A stretch of 64,000 bases of DNA from Lepas anatifera. Lineage: Eukaryota > Arthropoda > Thecostraca > Lepadidae. The notes below the pieces were generated by a model. The model had not been told where the DNA came from. It did not search any database and worked only from the letters and a program-made list of their open reading frames with translations. The stretch lies in assembly GCA_034440635.1 (NCBI GenBank), contig JAOTON010000978.1, positions 230,001 to 294,000 of the forward strand, in the 5' to 3' direction. The translations under genes and the position numbers were made by a program. How positions within the stretch are numbered: the first letter of the stretch is position 1; the number at the start of each line of letters is the position of its first letter. Positions 1 through 12,340 of the stretch are shown here, in pieces.

Positions 1-158
1 CGGACTCAGTGCTTAGGTCATATGGAGTCGCCAACTCTCATCCTTCGGGGGCATTGTCGGCATCGGAAAGACTTACGCAGATTCCCGCCAGGGGATTTGA
101 ACCCGGGTCAGTGGCATGGGAATCGAATGCTCTGTCCTCACGCCATCGCATCCCTTAG
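1..158 (-). mobile_element. tRNA-derived SINE, family S, cut by window edge
   Basis: On the - strand this begins near 157 with a tRNA-like head. It has an A-box-like TGGCGTGAGGAC (about 134-145) and a near-perfect B box GGTTCAAATCC (93-103), followed by a body containing GAGTTGGCGACTCCAT and then TGACC. The same body occurs in the copies at 10367-10480 and 31900-32086, so it is a repeated family and not a functional tRNA gene. RNA polymerase III promoter function is known for the class and inferred here. The 3' tail lies before the window start. Confidence 0.75.
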
Positions 159-189
159 GTCTACTAAAAAATGGTTTTATGGTCATTGG

Positions 190-1158
190 GACCTGTGAGT
201 TTGGACAATGAATAACCTAAGATAGCTGCAGTACAGCCCCCCCCCCTCCCATTGATTAAAACCATTTTTCAGCAGAAATACGGAAGAATCCATTCTTGTC
301 AGCATTGATTGCCCCTAAGACCAAGTCCACAAATATTTGTGGCAAAGTATGCCGCCCCCCATAGGGGCGCGTCATTCTAGGGACCCCAGCGGGTCGCGTG
401 TTAAAGGTGATATATTTGTCCCATTTTTATTTCGTATTTGCACTTGGCACCACCACTGAGGGCGTCGGTGCCGATTGGGTCGTTTGTGCTATGTAGTACG
501 CGGATTCGATACGGGCGGCGGCGCGGGCGGTGATTGGATATGGACGGGCGTGCCCGATGCCTCTGGGCCCGTCGTTCTGATGCGTATCGCTCGGGGGGGG
601 GTCTGACAGCCGCTCCACCATGCGCACTCGCGCCGTGCCGACCCCGCCGACGCGCCACCACAGCCTCTGGTATCCCCGGGGCGGCTCTGCCCTGGGTGAG
701 CCCTGCAGCAGGCGTCATGTCGGATGACTGTGGGACTGGAAATCAGGCAACCACTCCGTAAACCTTACAGGCGGGGAGCGGGTGCCAGTTTTCGCATGCC
801 GCGCACATGAGAAGCTGGGGTGGCCAGCTGCTCGCGGATCGTTATCACAGATCAGCCGCTGCCGCCCTCGCGCCCTGCCTGAGGGCTGGAGACGCTCCCG
901 GAGGTATCAGCTGACTCGCGGGGTCCGCGTCGCCCCTGTTTTAGCTGACATTCTTGCCTGTACCTTCTCGAGTAACCCGTGATGTCAGTATGAAATGGAA
1001 GGACTTCTGTAACGTTTCCTTTGACCAGGGCTTCCCTAACGGTGGTTAATGACCATATTTGGAGTCACGTGGCCATTCTGTGTGGACCATGAAGACCTGT
1101 GAGTTTGGACAATGAATAACCTAAGATAGCTGCAGTACAGCCCCCCCTCCCATTGATT
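190..1158. repeat. 65-bp direct repeats flanking about 840 bp
   Basis: A stretch starting GACCTGTGAGTTTGGACAAT and ending in a C run plus CCATTGATT occurs at 190-257 and again at 1094-1158. The copies are nearly identical apart from C-run length. The DNA between is GC-rich in its middle (about 520-960) with overlapping open frames on both strands, none recognisable. The repeats could be short solo termini of one element or a local duplication; no coding evidence helps choose. Confidence 0.6.
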
Positions 1159-3440
1159 CAATAATTATCGACTCATGGCACACAGCCTTCACCATACTTT
1201 CTCATACCTGAATACATTTTGATGATTACGACATTGCTATGAAGGCAGAATTAGTCAGCTGATTGATGTAACGCGCGGGCCGAATTTTCTGAGAAAAAAA
1301 TTAGGATGTTTTTCGTACGATTTCGAGGGATTTCTAAAAGTTTCAAACCTTGCCTTACAAATGTTTATACAATTTCCGACAACGTACTTGTGTGAACCTG
1401 GCTCCTCGGAAATGTTGGAAAACCGAAAGCTGAGGAATCATGAGAATTCATGAAAAATATTCCTCTGATGCGCTTTGCCGGTAATAGAGCTCACCAGACA
1501 GATTATTAAAGAATATTGAGTACACGTGTGCACTCCTTCGTCTCCACTCCACTGGGAGAATGGGCGGGGAAACGTTTGCCATTAACGGTTGAAGTCTTCC
1601 AACAGAACTTCGCAAGCTACTCTGGCGCGCAGCAGCCCTCCGTTTTCGCTCCCAGGTTGTTGCAGCCCACTAGGTTTTCATATGAAAACGGAAATTGGCT
1701 ATCCAGAACGCTGCTATTCACTGCCCTCGTCTTTTGGACATGTTCATGCTTCGTTCTTTGACTTCATGGGTGATGGGGAGGGGGATGGGCACGCTTTCTC
1801 CACTTTTTATCCATAAAATGTTCTACTCCAACCAAATTAGGAGAACAGTGATCAGTTTTGGCAGGGGTGGTGTGGAACAACACAAGGCGTGCAAACCGAC
1901 CAGCTTTTTGTTTTAGAGGGGATGTTTTTATGTTTCATCCACAGCCCCTCCCCCGCCCATCGCCCCCTCCCCTACTTTTTATCCGGTGATGTCGCTCTTG
2001 TTTGGGTTCTAGTGGCGGCGGAACGTTTTCGTCCAACGGGGGCACCTTGAATGGGGTCCATCTCATCAGCGGGAAATGTCCTAGAGGATCGTTTGGCGGT
2101 AAATTTCACAGAAATCATCACCACGTGCGGTCAAAGATACGAAGATTTTCCAAACTCACCGACTTCGACTTTGAAAAAATTGGGTAAACATTTAGCATCC
2201 AGAGATAAATGCTTGCTCACCGGTTGTTATTGACAGGCAATGCCTAACAAAAGGTGCTGAGTAGAATGCAGGTTCTTTACTTTTTGGCTCCTTTGTTTTG
2301 TGTAATCTTAAAGGGGCTAAACACGTGTGCGACTGGAATTTTCTTGTCATGTGCACGTCCATAGAACAAATAATAATTCTGGGACAATATCTCGCTTCAG
2401 CGAATATGGGGACAGTCCGAAAAATGTCATTGTTACGTCGAAGGTCAGTGACCTGGGATGAGCTTGGCGTCAAACTTTCAGAAAATACTGTGTGGGGCCT
2501 TCCCTCATTGTTTTTAGTCCACTTTGAGTGTATTTCCATTTTTTCTAGCATAATCACGGCATTTCCCAATAGGTCTCCGGTACGGGCCAGATTTGACCTT
2601 AACGACCTCGTTTGACCTTGAAGGCTTTGACCTAGATCAATGGAACTTGGTGTCTGAATAAAAAAGTCTAAACCCTGAAAAGAAACACCACTGATGTTAA
2701 AAACGCCTGCACGAGTGACCCAACGCTTGAGAAACCCCTATAACAGCTGCTGACAGCAAGATACATTTTTCCAGTTCTTTTTCTCGAAAAATTCCAAGCA
2801 ATTAACATTGATCCCAGTGCAGAAATGGGCGCTGATGACGAATCTGAAACTGGGTTTTCGGTCCAGTGTGATCTGCATTGTTTATTTCTTCATATTTCCC
2901 AAAATATTTGTCCTGGGGCTGAGAAATGGAAGCTTGCTGATAGGTATATTGTCCATAAAATTCATGAAATGGGTTAAAACTGCTTTTTCCCTCATGATTA
3001 TTTACATGTTCATTTGAACTTATCATGCATATGTTTATAGCTGACAAACATCGATTGGTGATATATTTACCACACATTCTAGAAAGGCTTATATTATTCC
3101 GCTTGGCTGGCTCCAACGACAAAAGTCTGGAAAGAGTGGCTTTAACGATGACAATTCTGACTACTTATGACAATTCTGTCAAAGAGCAAGGAAGATGTCT
3201 GCTCATTAGAAGTAACCAGCGTTAGAAGTTACGGCATAAAAAATCTGGAAAGATAATAAATTGAAGCTTTGTAGAGTGTGCCAGTAGCCCTGTAACAGAA
3301 GCTTTGAATTGGAAACAGCTTAAGGGTAGTGCCTTTGATATTTTTTGTTACACCGGACAGTTATTTACTTAATACCCCATGCCTCGTCAAGGACGGCCAA
3401 ATTTTAACTACTATTATTTTCAGTGATCACGTGCCGATCC
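1159..3440. other. No recognisable gene; small family B relic inside
   Basis: I recognise no protein or RNA in this segment. Bases about 2510-2655 resemble the TGACCT-rich part of family B (compare 11160-11290: the shared words include CATAATCACGGCATTT and GACCTCGTTTGACCTTGA), so a decayed fragment of that family is present. The short open frames here overlap on both strands and look like chance. Confidence 0.5.
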
Positions 3441-3449
3441 GGTCCAACT

Positions 3450-4305
3450 TAGGCCTTTGGAGATGTTGCACAATGAGATTGAGAGGGAAAAGCTGAAATA
3501 TAAGGTTCTGGGAAGATCTCCCTAAGAGGACGCAACACGAGGAGATAGGCGCTGCGAGGTGCCTGGCTCTCTGAAACCGTCTATGGTGGAGAGAACTGCC
3601 GTGCGGTCCTCCCCTATCGCGACGCCCCGGTGGGAGGACCTGAGCGAGTGAGAACTTCCGTCAGCCTGGATTCCTCTTTGAGAGACATGCACATGTCGGT
3701 CCGTGATTTTATGTGTCTACGGTGGGCGGGTGTCACATTCAGTTAACCACGTCAGTACCAAGACCAGTGAAGTTAGGACCATAACTAAGAAGTCCGTTCA
3801 GACTGACCCAGTGAGGTACTCTGTTGTATCCCCTTCAGCACCGAAGCCTGGCAACCAGAGCGGACACACAACGGATAAGGGCACCCAAGCGGGTACCCTC
3901 GAGGAGGGCATGACCGCATTGGGCGCCGCATCACCAGCGGACCCTTCCGAGGAGCATACAAGGACTGACGAGAGTGGGGGCAGCCAGTCCCTGACTCGGG
4001 GGCTGCTTCTCAAATAGTAGAGAGGCGGAAAAATTGCAGAAACGTGAATCAGAACGTTCTGCCTCTGCACCACCAAAAGGGCGCAGTTCTCGAAAGGTAC
4101 AAAGTGCAGCGCTACTGCCAACCCCCGCAGATAGCGACCCTACAGTTATATCACTGCTATATCCTCCAACATCACCGCGGACGCAAACACCGCCGCCGAA
4201 AACAAAGGACGTAGGTCACTCAAGCACAGAGTCCCGTGAAGGGAAGCGAAGGCATTCCCTTTGTTCAAGCTCAGAACAGGCATCTCCCAACACGGCGCCA
4301 TAAAA
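3450..4305 (+). pseudogene. Decayed LINE ORF1-like protein fragment
   Basis: Three consecutive open pieces in different frames form what looks like one decayed protein. About 3460-3650 reads LEMLHNEIEREKLKYKVLGR, with an in-frame stop, then PIATPRWEDLSE. 3703-4017 includes TITKKSVQTDPVRYSV and TDKGTQAGTLEEG. 4034-4303 includes RSASAPPKGRSSRK and SSTESREGKRRHSL. Low-complexity, Ser/Pro/Thr-rich text with QTDP and GTQ motifs is typical of the variable region of non-LTR retrotransposon ORF1 proteins. Frame changes near 3650 and 4017-4034 show it is broken. No zinc knuckles are visible, so the assignment is tentative; an unrelated disordered host protein is possible. Confidence 0.35.
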
Positions 4306-4984
4306 CACCCAATTTCCTTTTCGGTGACTCAAAGGGAGGGCAAATCTGGATGTGCAAAAATAATTTCCTATTGAAATAAAGCAAGCGGACTCCTTAAGTT
4401 TAGAAGTCCAAAATCTTTGGCAGGATGTATGTACCACGCCCATCTGCTATTAGTGATGAGGGGCATTACGGGCCGAGAATCTGGGAGACATATATGAACA
4501 GAAACACAACTTTCGCTCGTCGCTCTCCACCCAAGGGCCTCGGATATCCTGGGCGAACGGAGAGAACACCACAAGCTTGGGATGCACGCATGCCTTGATG
4601 CGTATCCGAAATGTATGACGGGATAAGCTGGGAGGCTAAGTCAGATACTCGGCACTATCAGTCTTTTTAGCTGCTGTTCTTGCTAAACAGTAACACATGC
4701 TAGCCTTTTTTAAGTGACTTTTGCAGACGATGTATGATAGAGGCTGAACGCGTCCTAAAATCCCAATAGACACACGCAATGAGATTGAGAATTGTATGTG
4801 CAAGACATATACCTGAGGAAAACCAGCAGAGTGAATTTGCTGTCAGATCTTGCCGGTCTGTGAAAAATTTTACACACTCAGTTTATTTCCGAGAGCCCGG
4901 ACCAAGCGCTGCTGCATTGCTATCTTCACCGATTTAAGCGGCCACCTCAATAGTGGTACCCCTAGTCCGTCCAAGGATGGGGCA

Positions 4985-5065
4985 CGGTTCCACGGTGCCC
5001 CGCTCCCCATTCCGCCGCTTTTATACGGTTCCACGGTGCCCCGCTCCCCATTCCGCCGCTTTTAT
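4985..5065 (+). repeat. 41-bp tandem duplication
   Basis: Two copies of a 41-base unit beginning CGGTTCCACGGTGCCCCGCT lie head to tail at 4985-5025 and 5026-5065. They are virtually identical, so the duplication is recent. No coding role is evident. I see nothing else recognisable between 4306 and 5393. Confidence 0.85.
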
Positions 5066-5393
5066 TGGGTTCTTCACACTAAACTGGTCACGGAAATAAC
5101 CGTTCACACGCACCACAGAACTTACGGCTGGACGCTAAATCTCAACAGTTTGGGAGGTCAGTTTCCTAGATGAAACGAAATGTCATCAACGCTGGCGTGC
5201 TGTTTTATTGCGTTGCCCGGTTCAAATTGTAGAATTGTCTCCATGTTGCATAGGGCACTGGGGTGATAAGTCATGCGTTCTAAAAGCAGCTCCATGCACA
5301 CGACTGAGCCTCCTTCATTGCGGGGAATTTTTGTTTCTACCCGGGTAACTTCTGTACGAGGTGCAGCCATTGTGGCGGTATTCAGAAAAGGTT

Positions 5394-6236
5394 GTAACAC
5401 GCGCATTGACGGGGGTCTGAGTCACCTTTGCTTTGACGGAGGTTGGCGGGTACCTGCCCCCCCTATTATCTCGGGTTCACGTTAAGTAGCGAAAAACTGA
5501 ACACGGCTTTGGGTAGTCCATTCACTTCTCCATCAAAAATACTTGAACCATTTTTTCAGGTCACATTTAAGGTCACTAGAGGTCAAAACATGCCGTCATA
5601 GGGATAGCATGTAAGGTTTTCGGTCCTTACATCTGAGCAAGTAAGGATACAGCTCAGATTTAGACCATTGTAATCCTCGCAGCAAACTGAATCGAATGAT
5701 GTATAATATGTCCTTGCTTGGTCAAATAAGTTCAAGTATGTCATTTGACCTGACCTGAGGTCAGCTCAAGGTCACATCATATCAAAATGCATATCATTAG
5801 AACTGCAAAGACAAGGTCAATCAAATGAAGCTAAAATAAACACTATCACCATTCATTACCAAGTTAAATAGTTACAAGCACTTTTCCCATGTATTTCCAA
5901 GGGAGAGGTCATGACTCGTACCTGACCTTAGGTCATCGGTATAAAAGATTCCGGAACATATTTGAGAGAACTCGGTGGGCCCATTATGGGGTATGAGTTT
6001 CAATCGAATAAGTTCACCCTGTTCCGACTTATGCTATCTTAAACTTTTTTTTAGGTCAGGGCTGTACTAGTGACCTGACCTAAGATGACCTAATGTTAAA
6101 GTTTTGAAAACAGTTGTAAAATTGATGAGAGAAAAGTTATGCCAAGTACGGCGGCGCGAAGCGCCGCCGTTTTTATGCCATCTCCAAAAAACCCGAAGGG
6201 GCGGGTACCCGCCCCCTCCGTCAATGCGCGTGTTAA
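5394..6236 (+). mobile_element. TTAA family A non-autonomous DNA transposon, copy 1
   Basis: Bounded by inverted termini TAACACGCGCATTGACGG (left) and its complement ending in TTAA (right, 6233-6236). The left TTAA reads GTAA. The interior is rich in AGGTCA/TGACCT and has no coding capacity. Near the right end a GC-rich hairpin GGCGGCGCGAAGCGCCGCC occurs at about 6150-6169, and GGGGCGGGTACCCGCCCC, another palindrome, follows at about 6199-6216. Length 843 bp. TTAA at the borders fits piggyBac-type target preference; the transposase source is not in the window. Confidence 0.8.
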
Positions 6237-7419
<1,183 letters not shown>

Positions 7420-8061
7420 TGACTTACAACCCGGATGTCTAAGCGTCCAAAACTAAATGGGGATAAGCGAACTGCAGATAAGAACTGGAGAGAGAGCGAA
7501 GGCCATTCAGAGAAATTTTTATTGGCTGTGGTTTCAGCAGAATCATTTGTGAACCTCAGAATCTTATACAGCAGTTTTATTGCGTATCTAATTAATAACA
7601 GCCTCAGGCTTGTCATTGGTCTCGTCGGCGTTTTCGGCTAACGTCATAAAAATCCAGCTCATGCAAGCAAATTGTTTCCCTCTCGACCTCGCCTCAGCCA
7701 TATATCTCGGTGCTCGCATGTGACTAACCCCAGGATTTGGGTGATTTGTGGCTTTGGGGCGCTAGCACGTCTCATCGTCAGCCGTGGTCGTTATTTGGCC
7801 GCCTCCTCGGCCGTCTGCTGAGCCGGCGGCTGGCGGTCGCGGCAGAGAACACCGGCGGCCGCTTCCGTCCATTTCGGCGCGCTGCTGTGCCGTTGTTCGT
7901 CATTGCCTCCAGTATGGTGCATTAGCCGCGCCGGGATCGGTGCCGCCGGTTCGGCTCCGGCCAGCACTAACGAGCCGCCGTGATTGAAAGCGGCGATCAT
8001 GGCGCAATCTCACCGTGATCGGTCTCATTAGTCATTCGGCCGGCGCTGCTGCTGCCGTCTG

Positions 8062-8711
8062 CGTCTGCGTTAGTACTCCGAGTGCTGCCGTCTATGTTAG
8101 TACCCCGGGTGCTGCCGTCTACGTTAGTACTCCGGGTGCTGCCGTTTGCGTTAGTACTCCGGGCACTGTCATCTGCGTTAGTACTCCGGTCGCTGTCATC
8201 TACGTTAGTACTCCGGGTGCTGCCGTCTGTGTTAGTACTCCGGGTGCTGCCGTCTACGTTAGTACTCCGGGTGCTGCCGTATGTGTTAGTACTCCGGATG
8301 CTGCCGTATGTGTTAGTACTCCGGATGCTGCCGTCTGCGTTAGTACTCCGGGTGCTGCCGTCTACGTTAGTACTCCGGGTGCTGCCGTATGTGTTAGTAC
8401 TCCTGGTGCTGCCGTCTGCGTTAGTACTCCGGGTGCTGCCGTATGTGTTAGTACTCCGGATGCTGCCGTCTGCGTTAGTACTCCGGGTGCTGCCGTCTAC
8501 GTTAGTACTCCGGGTGCTGCCGTATGTGTTAGTACTCCGGATGCTGCCGTCTGCGTTAGTACTCCGGGTGCTGCCGTCTGTGTTAGTAATCCGGGTGCTG
8601 CCGTATGTGTTAGTACTCCGGATGCTGCCGTCTGCGTCAGTACTCCGGGTGCTGCCGTCTATGTTAGTACTCCGGGTGCTGCCGTATGTGTTAGTACTCC
8701 GGTCGCTGCCG
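8062..8711 (+). repeat. 27-bp minisatellite, about 24 units
   Basis: Tandem units of the form GTTAGTACTCCGGGTGCTGC plus CGTCTAC, varying mainly at the last codon-sized step (TCTGC, TCTAC, TATGT) and GGT/GAT. Because 27 is a multiple of three, several frames stay open across the array. One gives a 9-residue VSTPGAAVC/Y repeat, another LVLRVLPSA. This explains two overlapping long open frames (8015-8839 and 8082-8726) without needing a gene. It lies about 750 bases into the intron after the 7152 exon. Confidence 0.9.
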
Positions 8712-9068
8712 TATACGATGCGTTAGCTCGGGCAGGGACTCTACGCCGAATACGGCGACTCGGCGCAGTAGACGCCGTAATGTTATCCTCCTACCCGCAC
8801 AGGCGTGTGCGGTGTATGCGCACCTCTGATGTCCCTTAAAATCGCCAAAATGTTGTAGTATCACTTTAAAAGCTTTGACACAGTTATATCTTTATGGTCC
8901 TGGGTATACAATATAGACTTTGGCCTTCTTGGGTCACCAATATATTAATATGTCGATATATATATATATATATAAGTTTTCTAATAAGTTTTCTAATAAG
9001 TTCTTCTAATAAGTTTTCTTTCATCTTTCGAGGAGTATTCAAACAAAAGTTTTCCAAATGATTCATTT

Positions 9069-9105
9069 TGCAACGTTTCGTTAATCACATTAACATCCTC
9101 AGGCA
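9069..9105 (-). ncRNA. Hammerhead-ribozyme-like motif, PLE-2 inverted copy
   Basis: Reverse complement of the motif at 13014-13050, with identical core and stems: TGC, CTGAGGA, a stem II GTTAAT/ATTAAC closed by GTG, GAA, ACGT, T, GCA. It sits inside the inverted PLE-2 terminal copy. See the + copy for the assignment and its caveats. Confidence 0.4.
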
Positions 9106-9264
9106 TGTCATTTGGTACATATAATTAGTATAAAATGCATTAATATAGGACACATCTACCACTCTGTTCGATTCGTCTCGATGCTGAGTTATTCCTTTAA
9201 GAGTAAGGACACCAAAAATAAGCTTCAAATTCATGCAGTTGTAATGAGACGGCACCATTGTGAG

Positions 9265-9945
9265 AAAGAAGTTGCAACATGTTAAAAAGAATAGCAGAAT
9301 ATTTTATTTCTTCGCTTTTCGTTTAAAACATGCAGATTATTTATCTAAAAACCTACACTCTACATTCTCATAAACGATGAGTTTATCACATTCACACACC
9401 CATGTATTCATCACAATGTTCTTCACCGCCTGGGCCCTAGAGGGGCCCATCAAACAGCGACAGTGTGTAAACCTGGTTCATTTGGCGGTTGATGGTCGGG
9501 GCCAGGTCCCGGATGAACACAGATTCCAGGGGCTGCAGCTTCTTCCTATTTGGGCAATGAGCCAGGATGTCGGTGTTCTGTACAAGGATTGTCCTGGTTA
9601 AAGTCTTGTTATGGTAGCATTTTAGATGTTTTTCGGGGGCGCCTTCTTGAAGATGCATCGTCATTCTCCGCGAGAGACTTGTTGTTGTGTGTCCAACGTT
9701 GTGTGTCCAACGTATCAAACAGCGTCCACACTGTCGCTGTTTGATGGGCCCCCTCTAGGGCCCAGGCGGTGAAGAACATTGTGATGAATACATGAGTGTG
9801 TGAATGTGATAAACTCACCGTTTATGAGAATGTAGAGTGTAGGTTTTTAGATAAATAATCTGCATGTTTTAAACGAAAAGCGAAAAAATCAAATATTCTG
9901 CTAATTTTTTTAAACATGTTGCAACTTCTTTCTCTCAATGGTGCC
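9265..9945. repeat. Inverted repeat arms around PLE-2 endonuclease fragment
   Basis: The left arm at about 9265-9460 and the right arm at about 9725-9945 are reverse complements with few differences. Shared words include AACCTACACTCTACATTCTC, GTTCTTCACCGCCTGGGCCC and CAAACAGCGACAG. The spacer of about 260 bp carries the endonuclease remnant. Arm similarity above roughly 90 percent by eye suggests a fairly recent event. Confidence 0.8.
9437..9718 (-). pseudogene. Penelope-like GIY-YIG endonuclease C-terminal fragment
   Basis: The - strand reads KHLKCYHNKTLTRTILVQNT, then DILAHCPNRKKLQPLESVFI and RDLAPTINRQMN. The final block matches the pattern LxxLExxxIxxxxPxIN that ends the GIY-YIG domain of Penelope-like elements, with the Glu of PLESVFI in the position of the metal-binding residue. 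The GIY and YIG strands themselves are absent, so the domain is truncated. The upstream reverse transcriptase is not found nearby. Confidence 0.65.
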
Positions 9946-10347
9946 GTCCATAGAGATTAACTATTACTACTAGAGAGGAACTGCCTATTCAAATGTTGTG
10001 ACCACTTGAAACTGAAACCTGGCTTTTTTCGAGTCAGAAAAATGAGCCGTGATCGCTCGTGAACTTAATCTTTTAGATAATTTTTGTGTGAAAATGACAG
10101 TTTGATTCATTTTTATATGTATAAAAACTTACCTTCAAGTAACTCGTACATTCAATTTTCTGGAAAAAGGTCATAGTCGTATAATTATTGTTTTCCATGT
10201 CAAATCAATTAGCTTATTTAATATTAAAGAAATATATATCTAATTGATTATCTTAATGAATTATATTTATTACACCGTTTTTTCCGGCCGTCGCAATCGT
10301 CGCACACTAGTTTTGACGACCATCGCACACTAGTTTGTCTGCATTGT

Positions 10348-10499
10348 AGAACGAGTGGTGACTTAATAATAATAATAATTTTTGGGGCTTATCGACGCAC
10401 CAACTGATATGGTCATATGGCGTCGCCAACTCGTTCCCTGTTGGAAGGGTTTCTCGGGAGCCAGCTTGCTCCATGTTCAGAGAACGAGTGGTGACTTAA
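10348..10499 (-). mobile_element. SINE family S, 5'-truncated, with 19-bp target duplication
   Basis: On the - strand the element has GAGTTGGCGACGCCATATGA, GGTGCGTCGATAAGCCCC and a (AAT)n tail. It is the same body as at 31900-32086, lacking the tRNA-like head. Exact 19-bp direct repeats AGAACGAGTGGTGACTTAA flank it at 10348-10366 and 10481-10499, the length expected from LINE-mediated retroposition. The duplicated site includes the TTAA border of the adjoining family B element, so this SINE inserted after that element. Confidence 0.9.
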
Positions 10500-11417
10500 C
10501 ACGCGTACTGGAGGGGGCCTCGGAGGCCCCCACCTGTTTTTCCGAGGTGGCCGGAGAACCGCCCGTAACCGAAACACGAAACTCTGCCAAATTAAACAGA
10601 ATTTAATAGCGCATCGATTGGTGAATATTTTTTTTTTAAATCGGTCGAAAATGTTTAGACTTATAGGCTTTTAAAGTCAGACCTGCATTTTGAGATCGCC
10701 GTAATCGCGCGGTCGGACCAGTTAGCTTGCATTGGATACCGAGTGGTGAAGTCATAACATCATATAACCGGGATTATATGTCAAGGTCACCTCACATGAA
10801 GGTCAAGGTCAAGGTAAAAGGTCACAGGTCAAGGTCATATCTGCACTTTGAAGGTCACTGACCACAGTGCATCCGGTCAAATGACGTTACCCGGTCTGAC
10901 GTACGTTATGCTATGACGTCATCGATAAGGTACCCCAAACCAAGGTCAAGGTCAAAGGGCAAGGTCAAAGGTCATTTGCAAAGGTCAGTCCTCATTTCCC
11001 ACCAAACAGTGGCTATAGTGTTAGTCAAAGTGTACATTATAAGTAGTATGCTATATTGTGACTTTACAGGTCAATGACCTTGAATGACCTTGACCCCAAA
11101 ATTGAAGGAAAGGCTCTTTGAGACCTTCTCTATATGACCCTGGTCTGTCTTTAGTTTATTCCTGCCATTTTCCCGCATAATTACGGCATTTACCGGTCGG
11201 TCCCCAGCATGGCCAAGTTTTGACCTTTATGACCTCGTTTGACCTTGAAGATATTGACCTAGGTCAATAAAAGTGGTCATGATGTAGATCACCATATCCC
11301 TCACCCACCTCTCAAATTTTGTTTTTCTATGCCTCTTAGTTTCCGAGATCTTAGTGGGGGCCTACCAGGCCCCTCCAGTGCGCGTTAGTGCCAGACCCCC
11401 TCCAGTGCGGGTGTTAA
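10496..11417 (+). mobile_element. TTAA family B non-autonomous DNA transposon, copy 1
   Basis: Termini TTAACACGCGTACTGGAGGG (left) and the complement of TTAACACCCGCACTGGAGGG (right). 922 bp including TTAA borders. The interior has no coding frame but very dense AGGTCA motifs: at least seven in 10782-10862, several arranged head to tail without spacing (AGGTCAAGGTCA). TCAAGGTCA, the extended monomer site of FTZ-F1/ERR-type receptors, recurs. It inserts or sits within the PLE-2 complex. Confidence 0.8.
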
Positions 11418-11559
11418 TGAAGTCACATAATCCTGACGAACAGGATACAAAAGTCCCTAGAACTCAGAGATAGCACCTCTCAAGCGGCCTAGAGGTGATA
11501 GCAAAGCTCTCCACCAGGACCGCATCCGGAAGCAAATCCAAAATAATCGGATAACCAGC

Positions 11560-11957
11560 CACAGCGACCATTTGTTATACATAAGCCTAACATTGCCTAC
11601 TGGTGCAGTTCAAACCAACTCAGTCGTCGGGGCGAGGTTATCCTCACCAGACTTAGGAATGGACACTCCAAACGAAATGCCTATGAGCGTGTGAGTACCT
11701 GTGGTACCTGTGACGCCATGGAAAACCCCTATCACGTACTGATGAAATGTCCCAAAACCTTACTCGGCAGTGATCACCTCGAGCTGCTTGACAAGCTCTT
11801 CACCTTTTTGAAGGATGTTAGGCTAGAGCAGCTTATCTTAAAAACATCAATGATGACAGGCATACACTATAGCTCAAAACTGATGGCAGCCCCGCCTCTT
11901 ATAACAAACATTTATGCCATAGACATCCCCTGCAAAATTTTACTAATTGGTGCTTAA
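11560..11957 (+). pseudogene. LINE ORF2 C-terminal fragment
   Basis: The + frame reads NQLSRRGEVILTRLRNGHSK, then STCGTCDAMENPYHVLMKCP. The block LTRLRxGH followed by CxxC, ENxxH and C matches the zinc-binding tail after the RNase H region of Jockey/I-type non-LTR ORF2 proteins. Only the tail is present; the upstream part is missing or unreadable. It lies between the family B element and the PLE-2 right end. Confidence 0.6.
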
Positions 11958-12065
11958 AACTTGGTTAAAATAGGGTATGATAGGTTAGAACTAGAACATG
12001 ATAGGCTTAGAAGTGCCACAGACACTGGCTTGTTCGGGCTTAGAAGTGGATAGGCTTAGAAGTGT

Positions 12066-12340
12066 CATTGCCCCATTCCTGTTTTCCCCATGCATTTCCA
12101 ATTGAGAGGTCATGATTCGTACCTGACCTTAGGTCATCGATATTAAAATCCCGCAATTTATGTTTTAGTACTTGGTGGGTGCATTATGTGGTATAAGTTT
12201 GAATAACTTATGCCACCTTAAACATTTTTGAAAGTAAGGTCACTTGACCTGCACTGGTGACCTGACCTGAGATGACCCAGCCTTAAAATTTTGTAGAAAG
12301 TTTCGAAATTGATCAAGAAAATGTTGACTTTGTTTCACGT
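12066..12340 (+). mobile_element. TTAA family A relic, truncated
   Basis: Similar to the right half of family A (compare 5880-6110): shared words include CCATGCATTTCCAA, GTACCTGACCTTAGGTCATC and GACCTGAGATGACC. Neither TTAA terminus is preserved. It is a decayed fragment without coding potential. Confidence 0.65.

Noticed and set aside
2051..2100. N-terminal BTBD10 exon suggested by GSISSAGN, a string also found in the human N-terminal region
   Set aside because: The match is only eight residues, neighbouring residues do not agree and the frame soon diverges.
8015..8839. 274-residue repeat protein VSTPGAAV
   Set aside because: It is explained by a 27-bp minisatellite inside an intron; a second frame is equally open and there is no start context or homology.
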